A stretch of 10,555 nucleotides of DNA from Myxococcales bacterium (GTDB lineage: Bacteria > Myxococcota_A > Polyangia > Nannocystales > Nannocystaceae), in assembly GCA_020431135.1 (NCBI GenBank), contig JAGQIT010001317.1, forward strand, positions 1 to 10,555. Reading direction: 5' to 3'. How positions within the stretch are numbered: the first letter of the stretch is position 1; the number at the start of each line of letters is the position of its first letter. The notes under the pieces were generated by a model. It saw only the letters and a list, made by a program, of their open reading frames with translations. It did no database searches and was not told where the DNA came from. Of the stretch, positions 6,263-10,555 are shown in pieces. Made by a program: the position numbers and the translations under genes.

Positions 6263-7546
6263 TCAGAGCGGCAGCGGCCCGCAGTTCGGATCGTCGCCGA
6301 TCCCCGCGATCGGCGCGCCCATCAGGTTGGCGAAGGAGGTCAGCGCCCGGTCGTTGTTGCACTGCACCTTGACCAGGCGTCCGGTCTGGAGCTGCCCCTG
6401 CGCGTTGCCGAAGAAGGCGACCGGGATCCGCTTCATCTGGTGGTGGACGCCGAAGTGCGAGATCGCCATCGTCAGCACGTTGTCGAGCATCGTGCCCTCG
6501 CCGTCCGGCGTGTTCTTCAGGCGCTCGAGGAGCCCGCGCAGCTGGTTCCAGTCCCAGCGCGCCATGTTCCGGTAGTCCTGCCGGCGGCCGCCGGGGTTGT
6601 GGTGGACCTCGTCGTGGCCGGAGTCGGCGACGTTCGGGATCGGCACCCACTCGTAGCGCCAGTGGTAGCCCGAGTAGCCCCAGAGCATGCCGATCACCTG
6701 GGCGCGGCCGCAGAGCATCGCCGCGTAGGTGATGTCGAGCATCGCCGTCGCGCGGGCGGGGATCGAGCCGGGGGCGCCCGGGGACTCCGGGACCTCGCAG
6801 ATCGCGACGTCGGAGTTCTCGAGGTCGTAGGTGACGCTCTTCTCGGCCTTGCGCAGCGCGTCCTCGTGGATGTCGAGCTTGAGCTTCTCGACGCCGGCGA
6901 GCTCCTTGCGCAGGCGCGTCAGCTCCTCGGTCACGTCGTCGAGGATCGACTTCTTCAGGCGGAGGCGCCGCTTCTGGGCCTCGAGCGCCGCCGGGTCGTC
7001 GGCCTGGAAGCCCTGGAAGAGCTTGTTCCAGGCGTCGATCGGCTGGGCGAAGGGCGTCTTGAAGGCGTTCGGCCCGGTGGCGAAGGGGCGGCTGCGCATG
7101 TGCGTCTTGCCGCCGGAGTCGACCTGGAGCTCGAGCGACTGGACGCCGAGCTGCGAGGCGATCAGCTGGTCGACCGAGATCCCGCCGGGGAGGCCGTCCT
7201 CGGAGTCCGCCGCCGGCAGCACGTCCTTCGCGGTCAGGACCTTGCCGACCGTGCGCACGTGGTTGTTGCCCTTGGGGTTGAGGCCCGAGTCGCGGATGTC
7301 GACGCCGTCGACGACGATCATGTCGCCGCGCAGCGACTCGAAGTCGGCGAGGATCGGCGAGAGGACGAAGTTGTCGCCGTCGCCGGTCGGGAAGAAGTCG
7401 GCGGGGTCCGGGTAGCCGCAGCAATTCACCCAGACGAAGCCGATCAGCGGGCGCGGCTCGGCGGCCGCGGCCTGCCGGATCGACAGCACCGGGGAGAGGA
7501 GCGCGGCCGCCTTGAGCGAGCGAAAGATGAACTGTCGGCGTCTCAT
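6263..7546 (-). CDS. DUF1552 family protein, Tat-exported
   Basis: 427 residues. The N-terminus RRRQFIF followed by a hydrophobic stretch and QAAAAE is a twin-arginine signal, cleaved near residue 29. DUF1552 landmarks follow: GNNHVR (93-98), GGISVDQLIASQLGVQSLEL (121-140), a long charged helix pair (about 185-237), AMLDITYAAMLCGRAQVIGML (268-288), HDEVHHN (311-317) and GTMLDNVLTMAISHFGVHH (351-369). The length is usual for the family, whose biochemical role is unknown; in many deltaproteobacteria and planctomycetes it is encoded beside DUF1592/DUF1588 proteins, as here. The ATG at 7546 is chosen because it begins the Tat signal, overlaps the upstream stop as ATGA, and has GGGAGG 10 bases before it. 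An in-frame ATG at 7720 would add 58 Arg-rich residues inside the neighbouring gene and destroy the signal. It probably works in the periplasm with its operon partner. Confidence 0.94.
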   Translation of the reverse strand: MRRRQFIFRSLKAAALLSPVLSIRQAAAAEPRPLIGFVWVNCCGYPDPADFFPTGDGDNFVLSPILADFESLRGDMIVVDGVDIRDSGLNPKGNNHVRTVGKVLTAKDVLPAADSEDGLPGGISVDQLIASQLGVQSLELQVDSGGKTHMRSRPFATGPNAFKTPFAQPIDAWNKLFQGFQADDPAALEAQKRRLRLKKSILDDVTEELTRLRKELAGVEKLKLDIHEDALRKAEKSVTYDLENSDVAICEVPESPGAPGSIPARATAMLDITYAAMLCGRAQVIGMLWGYSGYHWRYEWVPIPNVADSGHDEVHHNPGGRRQDYRNMARWDWNQLRGLLERLKNTPDGEGTMLDNVLTMAISHFGVHHQMKRIPVAFFGNAQGQLQTGRLVKVQCNNDRALTSFANLMGAPIAGIGDDPNCGPLPL

Positions 7547-9306
7547 TGCGAAGGTGCCTCCCGCAGGTAGAGCTCGGGGCTCGCCAGGATCTCCTCGAAG
7601 AGCTCGACGACCGTCAGCTCGCCGTCGCGCAGCGGCGCCGCGAACTCGGCCGTCAGCGCCTCGGCGGTGCTGCTCTCGCGCCGCCCGGTGGCGAAGCGGG
7701 CGACGTTGGTGCTGAAGCACGCGGTCGCCTGCGGGCTGTCGGCGAGCACCGGGATGAGCTCCATGATGTTGGCGAAGCTCTGGACCTCATCGTCGAGGGT
7801 GAGCTCGTCGACGGCCGCGTCGAGGGGGCGATCGCCGAAGTGGGTCTGGAACTGGCCGAGGCCGTCGAAGTTGCTCCACAGGAAGCCGAAGGGCATGAAC
7901 TGCTTGTGGCAGGTCATGCACAGGTCGTCCTGGTTCATGATCAGCTCGAACTGCTCGCGCGTCGTCAGGGCGTTGAAGTCGTCGACCTGGTCGAGGACGT
8001 TCTCGGCGGCCGTGGCCACGTCGATCCCCGAGGGCAGGCCGATCTCCTCGCACTGGAACTGGTTCTTGATCAGGAGGCCGCGGCGGATCGGCTTGTCGCG
8101 GGCGACCTCGGAGCTCGACGCGTGCACGGCCATGACGCTCGCCAGGGTGAGGACGCCGCCGCGCCCGTCGCCCGTGAGATCGAGGGGCTGGAGCGCGTCG
8201 TCCTCGACGGCGCCGCCGTAGAGGGGCGCGGTGTGCTTGTTGACGAAGGTGAGCTCGCGGGTCAGCAGCTCGTCGAAGGTCGCGTCCTCGTCGAGCACCA
8301 CGCCCTCGACGAAGGCCGCGAATTCGCCCTGGAGGCCGACGGCGACGCCGGGGGCCCCGAACTTCGGGTAGTCCTCCGGGTGCGCGGCCATCGCGTCGAG
8401 CTCGTCGACGCGCAGCCACTGCTTGAAGAAGCGGACGACCTGGGCGCGGCCGCGGGGCCCCGCCAGGAGGCGGCGGATGTGCGCGCGGGTCGTCTCGTCG
8501 TCGAGCTCGTCGGCCTCGGCGGCGGCGAAGAGCGCCGCGTCGGGCATGCTGCCGGTGAGCGCGTAGGAGATCACCGACGCCCGCTCGAAGGGCGTCAGCT
8601 CGGCGACGCTCGGGTCATCCGCCGTCGGCGCGCCGATCTCCGTGCGGTAGAGGAAGTGCGGCGACATCAGCACGCGGACGAGGAGCGCCTCGACGATCTC
8701 ATCGGCGTCGGCGGCCTCCTCGCTCGCGGTCGCGGCCGCGGTGAAGTCGAGGAGGGTCTGACGCTCGGCGGCGGTCAGCGGCCGGCGATAGGCCCGGCGC
8801 CCGAGGCCGTCGATGATCGCCTCGGCGCAGGCCGGCGTGAGGGCGGGCCCCGGCGCGTAGCAGGTGAAGTCGGCGGCCAGACGCTCCGCGATGTAGACCT
8901 CGGCGACCCGCTCCGCCTCGACGTAGAGGATGCTCAGGAGGTTCTCGTCGATCTGCGCGTTGTTGCTGTTGTCGTAGCCTGAGGCGCGATCGGAGTAGCT
9001 CAGCTCGGCCTCGACCTTGACGCCGAGGAGATCCTGCACGGTGTTCGTGAACTCCTCGGCGCTGAGGAGGCGGATCTGGCCGGGGTCGGGGGCGAAGGGC
9101 TCGCCGTGGTCGTCGCCGGCGCTGTCGCCCGCGCCGTCGTCACCGCCGCCGCCCGCGTCTCCGCCCCCGGAGTCCGCGCCAGGGTCGCTGTCGGCGATCC
9201 CCGCGGTGTCCTTGGCCGGGGTGTCAAAGTTCGCCACGCCCGTGTAGCACGCGCTCGTCAAGGCGAGGGTCGCGGCGGCCACGAGGGTGGGGGAGAGCTT
9301 GGCCAT
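7543..9306 (-). CDS. DUF1592/DUF1588/DUF1585 family lipoprotein with a CXXCH motif
   Basis: 587 residues. The signal peptide ends in a lipobox-like LTSAC with acylated Cys at 20. An acidic Gly/Asp/Ser linker follows (about 27-75). The family blocks come in order: RLLSAEEFTNTVQDLLG (79-95, DUF1587-like); a DUF1595-like helical block around GRRAYRRPLTAAERQTLL (169-186); DUF1592 (about 205-335, with LMSPHFLYRTEIG and RFFKQWLRV); DUF1588 (about 344-487, with FVNKHTAPLYG, RRGLLIKNQFQCEEIGLP and CMTCHKQFMPFGFLWSNFDGLG); and DUF1585 (about 515-582). CMTCH (463-467) is a CXXCH heme c attachment motif, so a single covalent heme is possible, as for the planctomycete-type cytochrome families. The ATG at 9306 has AGGAG 6 bases upstream. 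The gene ends in a 4-base overlap with DUF1552. It is probably an envelope-anchored electron-transfer or oxidoreductase-type component; the substrate is unknown. Confidence 0.93.
   Translation of the reverse strand: MAKLSPTLVAAATLALTSACYTGVANFDTPAKDTAGIADSDPGADSGGGDAGGGGDDGAGDSAGDDHGEPFAPDPGQIRLLSAEEFTNTVQDLLGVKVEAELSYSDRASGYDNSNNAQIDENLLSILYVEAERVAEVYIAERLAADFTCYAPGPALTPACAEAIIDGLGRRAYRRPLTAAERQTLLDFTAAATASEEAADADEIVEALLVRVLMSPHFLYRTEIGAPTADDPSVAELTPFERASVISYALTGSMPDAALFAAAEADELDDETTRAHIRRLLAGPRGRAQVVRFFKQWLRVDELDAMAAHPEDYPKFGAPGVAVGLQGEFAAFVEGVVLDEDATFDELLTRELTFVNKHTAPLYGGAVEDDALQPLDLTGDGRGGVLTLASVMAVHASSSEVARDKPIRRGLLIKNQFQCEEIGLPSGIDVATAAENVLDQVDDFNALTTREQFELIMNQDDLCMTCHKQFMPFGFLWSNFDGLGQFQTHFGDRPLDAAVDELTLDDEVQSFANIMELIPVLADSPQATACFSTNVARFATGRRESSTAEALTAEFAAPLRDGELTVVELFEEILASPELYLREAPSQ
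7557..7562 (-). promoter_or_regulatory. Shine-Dalgarno for the DUF1552 gene
   Basis: GGGAGG on the minus strand, 10 bases before the ATG at 7546, inside the last codons of the DUF1592 gene. Together with the ATGA stop/start overlap it supports this start and translational coupling of the two genes. Confidence 0.7.
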
Positions 9307-9312
9307 GACGTG

Positions 9313-9317
9313 CTCCT
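9313..9317 (-). promoter_or_regulatory. Shine-Dalgarno for the DUF1592 gene
   Basis: AGGAG on the minus strand with 6 bases between it and the ATG at 9306. It sits immediately before a codon run encoding a lipoprotein signal peptide, which fixes the start. Confidence 0.75.
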
Positions 9318-9441
9318 AACAGGGCAGGCGAGGTCGAGCGTCCGCCGCCTCGCCGGTTGGCGGACGCGACAGACATACGTCTCCTGCACGCTCTAGAGAC
9401 GCAAAGGCGTGCGCAGAGCGGCAGATTGTCGATGCCGTTCG

Positions 9442-9469
9442 CATCTACCATGGCGAACCATGGATTCAA
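9442..9469 (-). promoter_or_regulatory. Candidate promoter of the DUF1592-DUF1552 operon with a dyad spacer
   Basis: On the minus strand, TTGAAT (9469-9464) and TAGATG (9447-9442) are 16 bases apart. They match the sigma-70 boxes at 4 of 6 and 3 of 6 positions. The spacer is exactly CCATGGTTCGCCATGG, two palindromic 6-mers around TTCG, which could be a repressor or activator site. It lies about 135 bases upstream of the DUF1592 ATG. The box matches are weak, so the promoter call is tentative; the dyad is certain. Confidence 0.3.
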
Positions 9470-9612
9470 AGTTGAGATTGTGTAGTCCGCATCGCGCAAT
9501 GTGCAGCTCACCCCATCTGATGTCGGCGAGGCGTGCTCCGGGCCCTGCGGGAGCGCGTCGATGGCGCGAGCGAATCGCGGCGATCGCGGGCTCCGAGGCG
9601 ACGGCCTGCGGT

Positions 9613-9626
9613 GAATCACGAATCAC
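9613..9626. repeat. Tandem 7-base repeat GAATCAC x2
   Basis: Two perfect adjacent copies (9613-9619 and 9620-9626) in the A/T-richer part of the divergent intergenic region. They could be paired binding half-sites; no regulator is encoded in the window to match them to. Confidence 0.45.
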
Positions 9627-9649
9627 TACATCGCGACTCATGAGCGTCC

Positions 9650-9669
9650 CAAACTATCTGCATAGTTTG
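9650..9669. promoter_or_regulatory. 8-base perfect inverted repeat (CAAACTAT / ATAGTTTG)
   Basis: CAAACTAT and ATAGTTTG surround a 4-base loop (CTGC). The A/T-rich stem stands out in this GC-rich genome, which makes chance less likely than for the GC-only dyads. It lies about 200 bases upstream of the plus-strand lipoprotein gene and about 340 bases upstream of the DUF1592 gene. It is best read as an operator or a small hairpin; no T-run follows on either strand to make it a terminator. Confidence 0.45.
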
Positions 9670-9701
9670 AACCTGGCGGGCACGAGACGGGCGACGGCTC
9701 C

Positions 9702-9721
9702 GGTCACATGAGACCGTGACC
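9702..9721. promoter_or_regulatory. Inverted repeat GGTCAC-N8-GTGACC
   Basis: Perfect 6-base arms with an 8-base centre (ATGAGACC), 33 bases downstream of the 9650-9669 dyad. The spaced-arm layout resembles a site for a dimeric DNA-binding protein. It sits upstream of the plus-strand gene. The significance is modest because the arms are short. Confidence 0.35.
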
Positions 9722-9871
9722 CTATGGCCATGTTCTCAAGGGCCGCTGATTGTCCGCGCCGAGGCGCGTGATCGAGCGGCGGGCGGGGGCGCGGCGACGA
9801 CCGGCTGGGCGGCACGCCGACCGCGTCGGGAAGCGCTCGGAGAACCTGCGGTTGTGGGCGATACTCCCGTC

Positions 9872-10555
9872 ATGTCCGCGGATCTCGACCGACTCCTGGC
9901 GATCTTCGCCGCCGCCCTCGCGCCGCTCGTCGCCGCCTCCGGCTGCGGGATCGACGAGTCGCAGTTCTCCTACGACGCGTGCACCGAGGCCCGCGAGTAC
10001 ACGATCCTCGGCGCGGTCACGCCGGCGTCGCCGGCGGACTACCTCGAGCTGCGCCAGTGGGAGGACTTCTTCGACGGCGAGCCGCCGGCGTCGCCGACGA
10101 TCCTCGAGGCGAACGGGACGCTGTGCGCGGGGGCCAGCGACGCGCAGGCGTGCGCGGACGCCTTCGCGGCCCTCGCCCTCGAGTCCGAGTTCGCGACCTA
10201 CGGCTTCGACATCACCCGCTACGCCGCGGTCGCCTACACGCGCGGCGACGAGGTCGGCTCGGCGGGCACCCGGGCCGACCTCGACGCGCTCCTCGGTTCG
10301 ATCGACGCGCCCGGCGACGCCGCGCTCCTCGCCCTCCTCACCGGCAACCAGATCAACTGCAACGCGGGCAACGAGGTCGGCGACCACGCCGAGGGCTACG
10401 TCGTCTACACGCGCTCGGGGAGCGGCTGCGGCGAGGGCGACGACGTCGAGCACCACGTCCTCCTGGTCCGCGCCGACGGCACCACCGAGGTGATCGAGAC
10501 CCGGCTGGTCGAGCGCGCCGACCCGAACTGCGCGATCGGCCGCCTCCCGGGCGGG
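9872..10555 (+). CDS. Probable lipoprotein of unknown family, 3' end beyond the window
   Basis: The frame is open for 228 codons from the ATG at 9872 to the last base, with strong G/C-ending codons throughout. A hydrophobic stretch (8-22) ends in AASGC, so Cys25 may be lipid-modified, although the n-region (MSADLDR) is unusually acidic for a signal peptide. Six more cysteines (37, 85, 94, 163, 186, 220) suggest disulfides in an exported protein. I do not recognise a domain. The DPNCAIGRLPGG segment (217-228) recalls uncharacterised myxobacterial secreted proteins, but that is only an impression. The start is uncertain: no Shine-Dalgarno precedes the ATG, and an in-frame GTG at 9854 has GGAG 11 bases upstream. 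GATACT (9860-9865) ends 6 bases before the ATG, so a leaderless transcript is also possible. It is divergent from the DUF1592 operon. Confidence 0.72.
   Translation, partial: MSADLDRLLAIFAAALAPLVAASGCGIDESQFSYDACTEAREYTILGAVTPASPADYLELRQWEDFFDGEPPASPTILEANGTLCAGASDAQACADAFAALALESEFATYGFDITRYAAVAYTRGDEVGSAGTRADLDALLGSIDAPGDAALLALLTGNQINCNAGNEVGDHAEGYVVYTRSGSGCGEGDDVEHHVLLVRADGTTEVIETRLVERADPNCAIGRLPGG

Larger units (their letters stand above)
9307..9871. other. 565-base divergent intergenic region, richer in A/T than its surroundings
   Basis: This region lies between the divergently transcribed DUF1592 operon and the plus-strand lipoprotein gene. Short open frames exist on both strands (for example 9393-9641 minus), but their codon use lacks the G/C-ending bias of the real genes and they show no motifs, so I do not call them. 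The A/T content is visibly higher at about 9420-9520 and 9610-9735. Notable elements are an exact dyad inside a candidate minus-strand promoter (9442-9469), a tandem GAATCAC pair (9613-9626), and two inverted repeats (9650-9669 and 9702-9721). It most likely carries the promoters of both flanking transcripts. Confidence 0.65.

Noticed and set aside
5804..8982. Long plus-strand frames (5804-7570 and 7546-8982) opposite the DUF1552 and DUF1592 genes
   Set aside because: They lie opposite well-recognised families in the mirrored frame and have no motifs of their own.
9393..9641. Minus-strand 82-codon frame in the divergent intergenic region
   Set aside because: Many A/T-ending codons, unlike every real gene here, with no motif and no good ribosome-binding site; it also runs through the candidate promoter of the DUF1592 operon.
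9722..10493. Frames on both strands overlapping the plus-strand lipoprotein gene (9722-10456 minus, 9750-10493 plus)
   Set aside because: They translate to Arg/Ser- or Arg/Val-rich repeats without motifs. The frame from 9872 has a lipobox, balanced composition and G/C-ending codons.
1..10555. tRNA, rRNA, CRISPR array or insertion sequence
   Set aside because: I saw no cloverleaf-like segment, no regularly spaced repeats, no transposase and no terminal inverted repeats in the window.

Overview
The window comes from a very GC-rich bacterium with strong G/C preference at third codon positions. The gene content points to Myxococcota or a related deltaproteobacterial lineage. The evidence is a DUF1592/DUF1588-type lipoprotein paired with a Tat-exported DUF1552 protein, an acidic Gly/Asp/Ser linker after the lipobox, and a cysteine-bearing lipoprotein of unknown family. 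The placement is inferred from gene families and style; there is no rRNA or other phylogenetic marker here.

Layout: four genes lie on the minus strand and are read right to left. They are a DUF1592/DUF1588/DUF1585-family lipoprotein with one CXXCH motif (9306-7543), a DUF1552 protein overlapping it by 4 bases (7546-6263), a secreted, membrane-anchored von Willebrand factor A (VWA) protein with a complete MIDAS (5861-3327), and a large tubulin/FtsZ-superfamily protein (from 2874, running off the left edge). A separate plus-strand gene for a probable lipoprotein begins near 9872 and runs off the right edge. Three long intergenic stretches (2875-3326, 5862-6262, 9307-9871) hold inverted repeats and other possible regulatory sequence. 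The middle one also carries what looks like the 3' remnant of a second DUF1552 gene.

How the genes may work together: the VWA and tubulin-like genes are co-oriented neighbours. This matches the FtsZ-like/VWA association that Makarova and Koonin (2010) proposed, from genome context, as part of a membrane-remodelling system. Here the VWA protein is predicted to place its MIDAS domain outside the cytoplasmic membrane and a roughly 125-residue tail inside, where the tubulin-like GTPase should be. The DUF1592-DUF1552 pair is a translationally coupled operon of exported proteins. Nothing in the sequence ties it functionally to the VWA/tubulin pair. Very long open frames opposite the real genes are codon-bias shadows and are not annotated.
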